From Variovorax paradoxus (GTDB taxonomy: Bacteria > Pseudomonadota > Gammaproteobacteria > Burkholderiales > Burkholderiaceae_C), in assembly GCA_016806145.1 (NCBI GenBank), contig CP063166.1:5766001-5830000 (forward strand): a DNA stretch of 64,000 nucleotides. Reading direction: 5' to 3'. The notes below the pieces were generated by a model. It was not told the DNA's origin. It ran no database searches and was given only the letters and a program-made list of their open reading frames with translations. Below are positions 24,907 to 33,581 of the stretch, piece after piece (the stretch's first letter is position 1; every line of letters begins with the position of its first letter). The position numbers and the translations under genes were made by a program.

Positions 24907-26928
24907 ATGAGCAAGCCATCCAACGCCCGCCACGAACGCCGCCGGCTCGAGGCGCGCCCGCACAGAAGAGCGCGTGGCTCCGTGCTGGTGAATACGCTGA
25001 TCGCCCTGAGCCTGATCGTGATCACCCTGATCGGTACCGAGCTGGGCTATCTTTTCTTTCTCAAGCGCGAGTTCCAGAAGACAGCCGACCTCGCGGCGCT
25101 CGCGGCCGCACAATCGCTCAAGCCCGGCAGTTGCACCGAGGCAACCGCGGCCGCCATTGCCAATGCGGCCCAGAATCTGCCCACCGGATTCACCCTCTCG
25201 GCGGCCGACGTCACCTGCGGGCGCTGGGATCCATCCACGCGGCCCACCCAGCCCCACTTCGGTCCATTGGCTGGCAGCGAGAAGTACAACGCCGTCCGGG
25301 TGACGATCGCACGCACGCCACCGCTTCTTTTTTCCAGCATTCCCGGCAACCAAGCGCGACCGATCAGCGTGGAAGCCCTCGCGGCGCAGCGCCACCCGAT
25401 GGCCTCGCTGACGATACGCAGCACGCTGCTGACGGTCGACCCGACTCAGGTGTCACTGCTGAATGCCGTCTTTGGCGGACTGCTCGGCGGCTCGCTGTCG
25501 CTCGATATCGCGGGCTGGCGGGGGCTCGTCAACACCGACATCAAGCTGCTCAGCTTCCTCGATCAGCTCGGCATCGACCTGGGAATCGGGGCCGGGAAGT
25601 ACGACCAGATCCTGGGAACCGACGTCAGGGTCGGGGTATTGATCCAGGCCATGATCAACGCGCTGCAGAAAAGCGGAGCGACGGCCACCGCCGCCATCCA
25701 GGCACTGGGCTTGATACAAGCGGCCGCGGAGATTTCGCCGACCGTCGTGAAGCTGGGCGATCTGCTCGGTGTCCAGACGGGATCGGATGCGGCAGGGCTG
25801 AACCTCGATCTTCAGCTGTTCCAGTTGTTGCAGGGCGTGGTCCAGGTGGCGAATGGCAAGAACGCTCTGGTCGCCAGCGTCCCACTCACGGTTCCCGGCG
25901 TGCTGTCGGTCACGGCGAACATCCGGGTCATCGAGCCTCCGCAAATCTCCGCCGTCGGCGATCCCACGCTGGCCAAGCTCGATCCGACCGGACCCAACCA
26001 AATCTACGTGCGAACCGCGCAGATCCGAACCTTGATTTCCGTGGAACTGCCCGCGTTGAATGGAGTGTCGAACCTGGTCAATGCCGTGACGACCCTGGCG
26101 TCGCCGGTGACCACCCTTCTCAACAATCTGCTGAGCTTCAAGCTGAATCTTCTCGACGACGTTCTGGGCTGCGTTTTCGCCTGCACCAGGGATGTCACCG
26201 ACGTGGACATCCTGCCCGCGCCGATTCGCCTCGACATCAACCTCGATGCGGGCGGCGGCGAATCGCGCGTGAACAACTTCAGCTGCCCGGCGGATGCGAA
26301 GACCCTGTCGGCACAAACCAGCACGGCCGCGGCTCAACTGCGGATAGGCAAGATGGGCACCTCCGCGGCCGATGCAAAGAGCAAGGTGTTCGCCTCCAAC
26401 GCACCGCCTGTGGTCGATCCAATCCCGGTGATCGACATCGGTTCGCTCCAGTGCAAGCGCCTGCTGCTCGGACTGATCCCCGTCGAGTGCGACGAAGCGC
26501 ATCGCAAGGCTTTCTATGGCGGCGGCCTGGGCCTCAAGGCCGACGTGCCGGTCGCCAAGTCCGACGCCTCGCAAACCTTCATCGATCCACCGGATCTCGC
26601 CGACGTGGAGCACGAGACGCCGTTCCTGCCCGTCAGCTCGCAGAACATCATCAACAGCCTGACGTCGACACTCGGTGGACTCAACATGCTGAGTGTCATC
26701 ACGCCAACGGGCAGCCCCAACGGGGGACTTCAGAACGTGCTTACCGCCCTGACGAATACCCTGGGCACCGTCATCGGTGCCCTCCAGGACATCGTCAAAG
26801 GTGTTCTCTCGCCGCTGCTCGACCCCCTCGTGAACACCTTGATCCGCGACGTGCTCGGTGCCAATCTCGCTCAGACGGAAGTCGGCGGGCGTCTCACATG
26901 CGACGGGAGCGCGGAGCTTGTTTATTGA
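24907..26928 (+). CDS. tadG: Large TadG-like minor pilin / pilus-associated protein
   Basis: 673 residues, preceded by a strong AGGAGGT. After a basic head comes the TadG-type helix RGSVLVNTLIALSLIVITLI, ending in FQKTADLAALAAAQS, which is the conserved phrase after the helix. The rest (about 100-673) is a long periplasmic or surface region. It is rich in Leu, Val, Gly and Asn, with segments such as LGDLLGVQTGSDAAGLNLDL and NSLTSTLGGLNMLSVITPTG. Unlike many TadG proteins I see no VWA metal site. It may sit at the pilus tip or span the wall (inference). Confidence 0.82.
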   Translation: MSKPSNARHERRRLEARPHRRARGSVLVNTLIALSLIVITLIGTELGYLFFLKREFQKTADLAALAAAQSLKPGSCTEATAAAIANAAQNLPTGFTLSAADVTCGRWDPSTRPTQPHFGPLAGSEKYNAVRVTIARTPPLLFSSIPGNQARPISVEALAAQRHPMASLTIRSTLLTVDPTQVSLLNAVFGGLLGGSLSLDIAGWRGLVNTDIKLLSFLDQLGIDLGIGAGKYDQILGTDVRVGVLIQAMINALQKSGATATAAIQALGLIQAAAEISPTVVKLGDLLGVQTGSDAAGLNLDLQLFQLLQGVVQVANGKNALVASVPLTVPGVLSVTANIRVIEPPQISAVGDPTLAKLDPTGPNQIYVRTAQIRTLISVELPALNGVSNLVNAVTTLASPVTTLLNNLLSFKLNLLDDVLGCVFACTRDVTDVDILPAPIRLDINLDAGGGESRVNNFSCPADAKTLSAQTSTAAAQLRIGKMGTSAADAKSKVFASNAPPVVDPIPVIDIGSLQCKRLLLGLIPVECDEAHRKAFYGGGLGLKADVPVAKSDASQTFIDPPDLADVEHETPFLPVSSQNIINSLTSTLGGLNMLSVITPTGSPNGGLQNVLTALTNTLGTVIGALQDIVKGVLSPLLDPLVNTLIRDVLGANLAQTEVGGRLTCDGSAELVY

Positions 26929-26944
26929 AATGCTGATTCCCTAG

Positions 26945-28381
26945 ATGAGCGCCTCCCCCAATTTCGACGAACTCGACCTCTTTGTCTGGGAAGGTAAGGC
27001 CGACATCCTCGACCGCATCGCCCGCTGCATGGCGAGCTTCGATGTCGAGGTGATCCGGGCCGACGGCATGCCGCCGCCCTCGCAGGACCGCGCGGCGGCG
27101 ATGCGGCCGTCGGTGGCGATCATCAGCGTCACGGTCATCGATGGGGGCGGGCTGCCTCAGGCGACCGAGCTGCTGCAGGGCATGCCGGTGATCTGGGTCG
27201 CGGCGGCCTCGCGTGAGCGCGATTCGCGCACCTATCCGCCCGAATACCTGCACGTGCTGCCCTACGACTTCACCTGCGCCGAGCTGCGCACGATGGTCGC
27301 GAAGCTGGTGCGGCAACTGCGCGCGCGCGACGTGGCGCCGCAGCCGCTCGACGAGCTGGTGGCGCACTCGGAAGCGATGAAGTCGCTGCTGGCCGAGGTC
27401 AATGCCTTCGCCGATTGCGACCACAGCGTGCTGGTGCGCGGCGAAACCGGCGTGGGCAAGGAACGCATCGCGCAGCAACTGCACCTGGGCCACCAGACCT
27501 ACTGCAAGGGCGCGTTCGTGGCGGTGAACTGCGGCGCGATTCCCGACGGGTTGTTCGAGTCGCTGTTCTTCGGCCACGCCAAGGGCTCGTTCACGGGCGC
27601 GGTGCATGCGCACCGCGGCTACTTCGAACAGGCCACGGGCGGCACGCTGTTCCTCGACGAAATCGGCGACCTGCCGAAGTACCAGCAGGTGAAGCTGCTG
27701 CGCGTGCTCGAGGACGGCGCGGTCACCCGGCTCGGCGCGACCTCGCCGATCCGGGTCGACTTCCGGCTGGTCGCGGCGACCAACCGCAACCTGCGCGAGA
27801 TGGTGGCCAGCGGCGAATTCCGCGCCGACCTGTTCTACCGCCTCGCGGTGATCGAGCTGCACGTGCCCAGCCTCGAGGAGCGTGGCGAGATCGACAAGAT
27901 CGCGATCTTCAAGGCGCTGCTGGCCAACGTGCTGGGCGACCAGCTCGAGGTGCTCGGCGAAACGCCGCACTGGCTCAGCGACGCGGTGGCCGAGACCTAC
28001 TTCCCCGGCAACGTGCGCCAGCTGCGCAACCTCGCGGAACGCGTGGGCGTGATCGCGCGGCAGCTGCACAGCTGGGACCAGCACCTGATCCAGCGCGCGA
28101 TCGCGCTGACCCGCGGCACGCCCTCCACCGGCGCGGGCGGCGGCATGGGACTGGGCGCGAACGCGGTGGGCACGAGCAGCGCCTTCGAGGCCGCCGGCGG
28201 CGACCAGCGCAAGGGCTGGAACGGCAGCGAGCGCAACCGCATCATCGCGGCGCTCGAGATCAACGACTGGAAGCGCCAGGACACGGCGCAGCACCTGGGC
28301 ATCAGCCGCAAGGTGCTGTGGGAGAAGATGCGCAAGTACCAGATCCTCGACGGCGAACCGGGCATTCCGGAAGACGCCTGA
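26945..28381 (+). CDS. Sigma-54-dependent activator with N-terminal pseudo-receiver domain
   Basis: 478 residues. Positions 1-125 are a receiver-like domain without an obvious phosphoacceptor site. The AAA+ domain follows with Walker A GETGVGKE (166-173), the sigma-54 contact loop GSFTGA (214-219) and Walker [10 protein letters not shown] (234-242). A Fis-type helix-turn-helix closes the protein ([20 protein letters not shown]). The layout resembles VpsR/BerB-like activators of biofilm genes, some of which respond to cyclic di-GMP; that ligand is inferred only. It begins 17 bp after tadG, so it is likely to be made with, and to control, the pilus genes. A -24/-12-like site lies upstream of flp. 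Confidence 0.88.
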   Translation: MSASPNFDELDLFVWEGKADILDRIARCMASFDVEVIRADGMPPPSQDRAAAMRPSVAIISVTVIDGGGLPQATELLQGMPVIWVAAASRERDSRTYPPEYLHVLPYDFTCAELRTMVAKLVRQLRARDVAPQPLDELVAHSEAMKSLLAEVNAFADCDHSVLVRGETGVGKERIAQQLHLGHQTYCKGAFVAVNCGAIPDGLFESLFFGHAKGSFTGAVHAHRGYFEQATGGTLFLDEIGDLPKYQQVKLLRVLEDGAVTRLGATSPIRVDFRLVAATNRNLREMVASGEFRADLFYRLAVIELHVPSLEERGEIDKIAIFKALLANVLGDQLEVLGETPHWLSDAVAETYFPGNVRQLRNLAERVGVIARQLHSWDQHLIQRAIALTRGTPSTGAGGGMGLGANAVGTSSAFEAAGGDQRKGWNGSERNRIIAALEINDWKRQDTAQHLGISRKVLWEKMRKYQILDGEPGIPEDA

Positions 28382-28390
28382 GCGGCATCG

Positions 28391-28415
28391 CGGCCGCGCG
28401 CTGACGCGCCGGCCG
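28391..28415. terminator. Probable bidirectional terminator between convergent genes
   Basis: CGGCCGCGCG (28391-28400) pairs with CGCGCCGGCCG (28405-28415) around a CTGA loop, with one unpaired base. It sits in the 51-bp gap between the convergent activator and TolC-like genes and is followed by the pyrimidine-rich CCGCTTTCCTTCTTC. There is no true T-run. Confidence 0.45.
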
Positions 28416-28432
28416 CCCGCTTTCCTTCTTCG

Positions 28433-29995
28433 TCAGTTGGTGGTGGTCGGCAGGCGCTCGGCGCGCCGCAGGGTCACGGGCTGCGCGTTCTGCGAGCGGT
28501 CCACCGACGCCTCGTTCGCGCAGGTCGAGTTGCTCGCCAGGCACGGGCCGCTGAGCAGGCCGTCCTCGGTCAGCACGGTGCGGCTCGGCGCACCGAAGAC
28601 GCGGTCGACCCATTCGTTGCCACCCTCGGGGTCGATGCGCAGTTCGCCGGTGGTGCGCGCCAGGCGCAGCTCGTTGACGCGCAGATCGAACACGGCATCG
28701 ACGTAGTCGAACAGCAGGTTGTAGTACTCGAGCTGGGCATCGAGCACCTGCGGCAGGGTGTCGCGGCCGAACTCGAGCAGACGGCGGCGGCCGCGGAAGG
28801 CCTGGCCCGAGGTGCTCACGGCCTCCATCAGCTGGCGCTCGCGCTCGCGGCCCGAGACGGTGCGCGACCACGAGGCGCTGGTGAGCTCGAACAGGTTGAG
28901 CTTCACGCCCTCGAGCTTGGCTTCCTGGTTCTCGACCTCGGCCATGGCGGTGCGCACGCGCAGCTGGCGGTCGAAGCCGCTGCCGAAATTCCAGCTCAGC
29001 TCGAGCGCGGTGCGCGTGGGGTCCTGCGGCGACACGCCGCGCGGGTCCTTGCTCTTCACGATCACGGCATCGACGGTGGGCCAGATGCTGGCCTCCTGCT
29101 GCTCGACCAGCGCCTTGGCCTTGTTGATGCGGCCCTGGGCCTCGGCGATCTCGGTGCTGCGCTCCTCGGCGCGGCGCAGCGCCTCGGCCTGCGAGTCGAT
29201 GCGCCACTGCGGCGGCGCGGCCAGCACCGGCAGGTTGCGCGTGATGGGCGTGAACTTGAAGTAGCTGCGGAACTTGGCGATGGCCTCGTCGCGCTGGGCC
29301 TCGAAGTCGGCCTCGCGCGCGGCCACGCTGGCGCGGCGCGCGCTGGCCATGTTGAGGTCGTTCTCGCCGGTGGCGCCGAGCGCGACGCGGCGCGCCTCGG
29401 CCTTCGAGAGCTCGGCCACGATCTCGGTGGAGCGGTGCGCGATCTCCTTCTTGAGGTCGAAGCGCTGCACCTGCAGGTAGGCGGTCAGCGCATCGAGCAC
29501 CACCTTCTGCGAGGTGGTGGTGACGGCCTGGCCGTCGGCCTCGTTGCCGGCCTCGGCGGCACGGATCGAGGCGCTGATCGCGCCGCCGTCGATCAGGCTC
29601 ATGCGCGCCTCGGCGGTGATCACGTTGTAGCTCTGGGTCTGCGCGTTGGCGGCGCCGCTGTTGTAGTTGCCCGAGGAGGTGCCGACCTTGAAGCGCGGAT
29701 AGCGCGCCTTCTTGGCCTGGTCGATCTGGAAGCCGCTGGTATTGGCGGCCGCCTGCGCGGTCTGCACTTCGGGGTAGTCCTGCGACAGCACGACCAGCGC
29801 CTGCTTCACGCGCTGCACGTAGCCGGCGGTGCCGATCGAGGGCGCCGTGAGGCGCCGCGCGAGCATCAGCGAGGGCGGCGGATCCTGTGCCTCCTGCGCC
29901 ATGGCAACAGGCGGCAGCGCGAAGCTGGCGGCGAGCGCCGCGCACAGCACGCCGGTGCCCGCCGGGCGCCGGCTGTGGGTCGGGCGGCGCTTCAT
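28433..29995 (-). CDS. TolC-family outer-membrane channel of a type I secretion system
   Basis: 520 residues. A signal peptide ends near AMAQE (residue 35). Two outer-membrane-efflux repeats follow, with long alpha-helical heptads: SQDYPEVQTAQAAANTSGFQ near 65 and RRAEERSTEIAEAQGRINKA near 270. DTLPQVLDAQLEYYNLLFDY near 420 is the TolC/LapE-like end of the second repeat. The C-terminal 60 residues are polar with two Cys. It forms the outer-membrane duct for the adjacent ABC and HlyD proteins. The ATG at 29995 overlaps the HlyD stop (ATGA). Confidence 0.88.
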   Translation of the reverse strand: MKRRPTHSRRPAGTGVLCAALAASFALPPVAMAQEAQDPPPSLMLARRLTAPSIGTAGYVQRVKQALVVLSQDYPEVQTAQAAANTSGFQIDQAKKARYPRFKVGTSSGNYNSGAANAQTQSYNVITAEARMSLIDGGAISASIRAAEAGNEADGQAVTTTSQKVVLDALTAYLQVQRFDLKKEIAHRSTEIVAELSKAEARRVALGATGENDLNMASARRASVAAREADFEAQRDEAIAKFRSYFKFTPITRNLPVLAAPPQWRIDSQAEALRRAEERSTEIAEAQGRINKAKALVEQQEASIWPTVDAVIVKSKDPRGVSPQDPTRTALELSWNFGSGFDRQLRVRTAMAEVENQEAKLEGVKLNLFELTSASWSRTVSGRERERQLMEAVSTSGQAFRGRRRLLEFGRDTLPQVLDAQLEYYNLLFDYVDAVFDLRVNELRLARTTGELRIDPEGGNEWVDRVFGAPSRTVLTEDGLLSGPCLASNSTCANEASVDRSQNAQPVTLRRAERLPTTTN

Positions 29996-31308
29996 GGTTC
30001 GCGGAAGGCTTCGCGCCGCAGCTTGAGCACAGGACGAAGGATGTACCAGATGAAGGGATCGGTGCCGACCTTGAGGTCGACCTCGGACTCCATGCCGACG
30101 GTGATGCGGTTCTCCTTGTGGCCGACGAAGGACTTGTCGGTGCTGATCAGCAGCCGGTAGTACGGCGCGCCGCTGGCGATCGCGGGGTCGCGGTCGGCAT
30201 CGGCCGCCACCAGCGTGACCTTGCCCTCGACGGCGCCGTAGCGCAGGTAGTCGTAGGCGGTGATCTTCACGGTGGCCGCCTGGCCGATCTCGACGAAGCC
30301 GCGGTCGTTGGGATTGAGCCGCGCCTCGATCATGATCTCGTCCTTGTCGGGCACGACCTCGAGGATGGCCTCGCCGGGCTTCACCACCCAGCCGGGGCTG
30401 CCGCTGCGCAGGCCCTTGACGATGCCGTCCGACGGCGCCTTGACCTCGGTGCGCGAACGCTGCGTGCGCGCGCGCGCGAGGTCCTCGCTCAGGCTCGCGA
30501 ACTGGCGCTCGACGGTGGCGAGCTCGTCCGAGGCGCGGCGCCGGAAGCGCCCCTCGGCCTCGGCCATCTTGGCCTGCGCCTCGGTGATCGCGGCATTGGC
30601 CGAGATCACGCCCTGGCGCGCCACCGCGAGTTCGCTGCGCGCGGCCTCGGCCTGGCGGCGCTTCTCGAGCACCTCGACCTGGCCCACCAGCTTCTCCTTG
30701 AGCAGCTGCTCCGACACCTCGAGCTCCTTCTGCATCAGGTCGAGCCGGTCGCTCAGGCCCTTGACCTTGGCCTGCTGCTCGAGCTGCCGGCTGCGCGCGG
30801 CCTCGAGGCTGGAGATCGCGCCGGCCATCACGCCGCGCTGCTCGAGCGCGCGCGCGTCGTAGGCACCGGTCTCGCCGGCGTACACGCCTTCGTCGATGTC
30901 CTTGGCGAAGGTGTCGCGCTTGAGCGGCTGGCCGCGGCTCTCGGCCATCAGGCGCACGCGCGTGGCCTGGGTGGCGGCATAGCGCGCGGTCAGTTCCTCG
31001 AGGTTGAGGCCGCCGCCGCCGAGGTCGATCTCGACCAGCGACTGGCCCTGCTTGACGTGGTCGCCTTCCTTCACGAGCACGGCGCTGACGATGCCGCCTT
31101 CCAAGTGCTGGATCGACTTCACGCGATCGGAGGGAATCACGCGCCCGGGCGCGACCACGACGGTCTCCATCGGGAAGCCCAGGCCGATCACGGCGAACAC
31201 GCCGATCAGGCCGCCGAGCAGCCACTGGCGCCGCCGGCCCTCGGGCGTGATCTGCGCGGCGCGCTTCTGGTCTTCGGTCTGCAGGACCTGCGGCAGATCG
31301 GCTTTCAA
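29992..31308 (-). CDS. HlyD-family membrane fusion protein of the type I secretion system
   Basis: 438 residues from TTG 31308, chosen because AAGGGAGGCGAG stands just before it; a longer TTG start at 31368 lacks a site. One membrane segment (WLLGGLIGVFAVIGLGF) is near residue 37. A lipoyl/barrel-sandwich half (RVKSIQHLEGGIVSAVLVKE) follows, then a coiled-coil hairpin at about 120-290 and the second lipoyl half plus beta barrel (SPGWVVKPGEAILEVVPDKD). It bridges the ABC protein and the TolC channel across the periplasm. It is similar in plan to LapC/PrtE-type adaptors. Confidence 0.9.
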   Translation of the reverse strand: MKADLPQVLQTEDQKRAAQITPEGRRRQWLLGGLIGVFAVIGLGFPMETVVVAPGRVIPSDRVKSIQHLEGGIVSAVLVKEGDHVKQGQSLVEIDLGGGGLNLEELTARYAATQATRVRLMAESRGQPLKRDTFAKDIDEGVYAGETGAYDARALEQRGVMAGAISSLEAARSRQLEQQAKVKGLSDRLDLMQKELEVSEQLLKEKLVGQVEVLEKRRQAEAARSELAVARQGVISANAAITEAQAKMAEAEGRFRRRASDELATVERQFASLSEDLARARTQRSRTEVKAPSDGIVKGLRSGSPGWVVKPGEAILEVVPDKDEIMIEARLNPNDRGFVEIGQAATVKITAYDYLRYGAVEGKVTLVAADADRDPAIASGAPYYRLLISTDKSFVGHKENRITVGMESEVDLKVGTDPFIWYILRPVLKLRREAFREP

Positions 31309-31389
31309 GATCTCGCCTCCCTTGCGGTCACTCGGTCGTCGCACTCGGTCATCGGTCGCTCGGTCCAATCCATAAACAAATTCGCCGCC

Positions 31390-33204
31390 TCAGGCGATCG
31401 AACGCGCGGCGGACTCGCCGTCCTCGCCGCCTTCGGGCAGCGCCACCAGCGCCTTCTTCACGCCGAACAGCTTGGGCACCATCAGCGCGGCGGTGCCCTG
31501 TTCGACCGTGCCTTCGCCGGTCACGTGGTAGACATGGCTGGCGGCCGAGACGATGCGCAGCGAATGCGTGACCACCACCACGGTGCGCACCTTGGCCACC
31601 GCCAGCAGCGTGGCCAGCAATGCGCGCTCGCTCTGGAAGTCGAGGTCGTTGCTGGGCTCGTCGAGCACCAGCACCGAGGGCTTGCGCAGGAAGCTCATGG
31701 CCAGCGCGAGCTTGCGGCGCTCGCCCACCGACAGGCCGGTGCCGCCCTCGCCCACCGTCGAGCGGTAGCCATCGGGCAGCCGCGAGATGAAGTCGTGCGC
31801 GCCCGAGAGCTTGCAGGCCGCGACGATCTGCTCGTCGCTCTGGCCCGGCGCGGTGCGGCGCATGACGTCGATCAGCGAACCGCCGAACCAGTAGACCTCC
31901 TGCGAGAGATAGCTGATCCAGCGCGACAGCTCCTCGCGGCCGAACTGCGAGAGGTCGTACTCGCCGATGCTGACCACGCCGTGCGTGGGCGTGTACAGGC
32001 CCGAGAGCAGCTTGACCAGCGTGGACTTGCCGGCGCCGTTGCGCCCGACGATGACGTGCAGGCCGCCGGGGCCGATGTCGAGGTCGAGGTGCTCGATGAC
32101 CGCCTTCTGCGCGTTCTCGGTGAAGCTGAAGCTGACGTCCTTGAGCGTGATGCGACCCAGCGGCTGCGGCAGGGCCATGCCCACGGGCGGCTTCTCCACC
32201 GGCTCGCCGAGCACGGTCTCGAGGCGCTTGGCGGCTTCCTTGGCGGTCGCCAGCGAGCGCCAGTTCGACACCAGGCCGGCGATCGGCTGCAGCGCGCGCA
32301 GCGCGAGCATGTTGGAGGCCACGAGGCCGCCGACCGTCATCCACTGCTCCATCACCGAGATGGCGCCCACCGTGACCACGATCACCGAGAACACGGTCAG
32401 CAGCACCGTGGTGCCGTCGCGCGCGGTCTCGATCTGGCCGTTCTTGGTGAAGCTCTCGGTGAGCCAGGCGTTGTAGGTCTGCTGCCACATCTCGATGATG
32501 GGACCGTCGTTGGCCTGCGACTTGAGCGTCTCGCGCGCATGACAGATCTCGGCCGTCATGCGGTCGAGGCCGCGGCCGCGCTGCACTTCCTCGACGCGGC
32601 CGGCGCGAACCTCGTCGGCCCACCACCAGGCGAGGAAGGAAAGGATCGCGAGGAAGGCCACCACCACCGGCAGCACCGGCAGCGCGACGATGCCGATCAC
32701 CACCAGCCCGAACACCGCCATCGGCAGGTCGAAGATCGATTGGGCGAGGCCGCCGGTGACGGTGCCGCGCACCGAGCCGACGTCGCGGAAGTACAGGTGC
32801 CAGGACGAGGCCGGCCGCGCCTCGAGCGCGCGCAGCGGACGACCGAGCATGGAGCCCATCAGCGCGCCCGAGACGCCGTGGTCGATGATCGCGCCCGCGT
32901 TGCGCAGCAGGCGCGAACGGCGCGTGCGCAGCCAGAACTCGATGCACAGGAAGAACAGGATGCCGCTGACCAGTGCCGCCAGCGTCGACACGCCGCTGCG
33001 CGAGAGCACGCGGTCGTAGACCTGCAGCAGGAAGATCGAGGGCAGCAGCCCGAACAGGCTGATCGGAATGGAGCGCCAGGCCGCGCTTTTTATCAGCGGG
33101 TAGGCATCACGGAACGCGGCATGGAGGGCGCCCGCATAGGGACTGGCACCGGGCTCCACGGGCCGCTCGGCGACCAGTTGAGTGGGCAGGAGAAACTTGA
33201 TCAT
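31390..33204 (-). CDS. Type I secretion ABC transporter (membrane plus ATPase domains)
   Basis: 604 residues. The membrane domain is about 40-330 (YPLIKSAAWRSIPISLFGLL; LLQVYDRVL is the family phrase). The nucleotide-binding domain follows, with Walker A GRNGAGKST and Walker B VLVLDEPSNDLD. The ABC signature reads LSVGERRKLALA rather than LSGGQ. There is no N-terminal C39 peptidase or C39-like domain of normal size, so it resembles PrtD-type exporters without processing activity. It is expected to export the repetitive protein encoded upstream, or another substrate. The start at 33204 gives the conserved N-terminus. Its own promoter is likely at 33246-33273. Confidence 0.88.
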   Translation of the reverse strand: MIKFLLPTQLVAERPVEPGASPYAGALHAAFRDAYPLIKSAAWRSIPISLFGLLPSIFLLQVYDRVLSRSGVSTLAALVSGILFFLCIEFWLRTRRSRLLRNAGAIIDHGVSGALMGSMLGRPLRALEARPASSWHLYFRDVGSVRGTVTGGLAQSIFDLPMAVFGLVVIGIVALPVLPVVVAFLAILSFLAWWWADEVRAGRVEEVQRGRGLDRMTAEICHARETLKSQANDGPIIEMWQQTYNAWLTESFTKNGQIETARDGTTVLLTVFSVIVVTVGAISVMEQWMTVGGLVASNMLALRALQPIAGLVSNWRSLATAKEAAKRLETVLGEPVEKPPVGMALPQPLGRITLKDVSFSFTENAQKAVIEHLDLDIGPGGLHVIVGRNGAGKSTLVKLLSGLYTPTHGVVSIGEYDLSQFGREELSRWISYLSQEVYWFGGSLIDVMRRTAPGQSDEQIVAACKLSGAHDFISRLPDGYRSTVGEGGTGLSVGERRKLALAMSFLRKPSVLVLDEPSNDLDFQSERALLATLLAVAKVRTVVVVTHSLRIVSAASHVYHVTGEGTVEQGTAALMVPKLFGVKKALVALPEGGEDGESAARSIA

Positions 33205-33245
33205 GGGCGAAAGCCGATCCCGTCAGGCGATGACGCAACGGCTTC

Positions 33246-33273
33246 ATTATCAACTGTTACCCGACTGTTACAA
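33246..33273 (-). promoter_or_regulatory. Predicted sigma-70 promoter of the exporter genes, overlapping GTTAC repeats
   Basis: Read on the minus strand: TTGTAA, 16 bases, GATAAT. The spacer and -35 contain the direct repeat GTAACAG/GTAACAG (GTTAC at 33256 and 33267 on the plus strand, 11 bp apart). The promoter is 42 bp or more from the ATG at 33204. The overlap of the repeats with the promoter suggests direct control by a DNA-binding protein. Confidence 0.5.
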
Positions 33274-33287
33274 CGCAATATTTCACT

Positions 33288-33581
33288 CTAGAAAGCAGTG
33301 CAATTCGAGGCTTTGGTCAGGGGTCGGTCAGTCCCTGTCGCCGCGCGGTGCGAGACGGTTTCGGTGGGCAGGACGACGCTGGCGCAGGCCACCGTCTTTC
33401 GTGCCTGCGCGGGCTCGTCGTCTAAGGACAAACCCCGATCGAGAAAGATCGCGACGTTGACGCACAGCAGCATGCACACGACCCACGCGCACAGCAGCTG
33501 AGCCCAGCGAGTCCACCAGCGGCGCGCCGGGGCGGCCTCCTGCTGCGCGGGCAGATGAAGGAGTGCATCCAGTCTGGTCAT
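33288..33581 (-). CDS. Small single-pass membrane protein, unknown function
   Basis: 97 residues. A charged start (MTRLDALLHLPAQQ) is followed by one hydrophobic segment (WAQLLCAWVVCMLLCVNVAI, about 27-47) and a polar tail with two Cys that I do not recognise. The ATG overlaps the stop of the MurF-like gene (ATGA), so the two are translationally coupled. It is the last gene before the exporter promoter. Its place suggests a membrane partner for the MurF-like fusion. It has no family I can name. Confidence 0.65.
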   Translation of the reverse strand: MTRLDALLHLPAQQEAAPARRWWTRWAQLLCAWVVCMLLCVNVAIFLDRGLSLDDEPAQARKTVACASVVLPTETVSHRAATGTDRPLTKASNCTAF

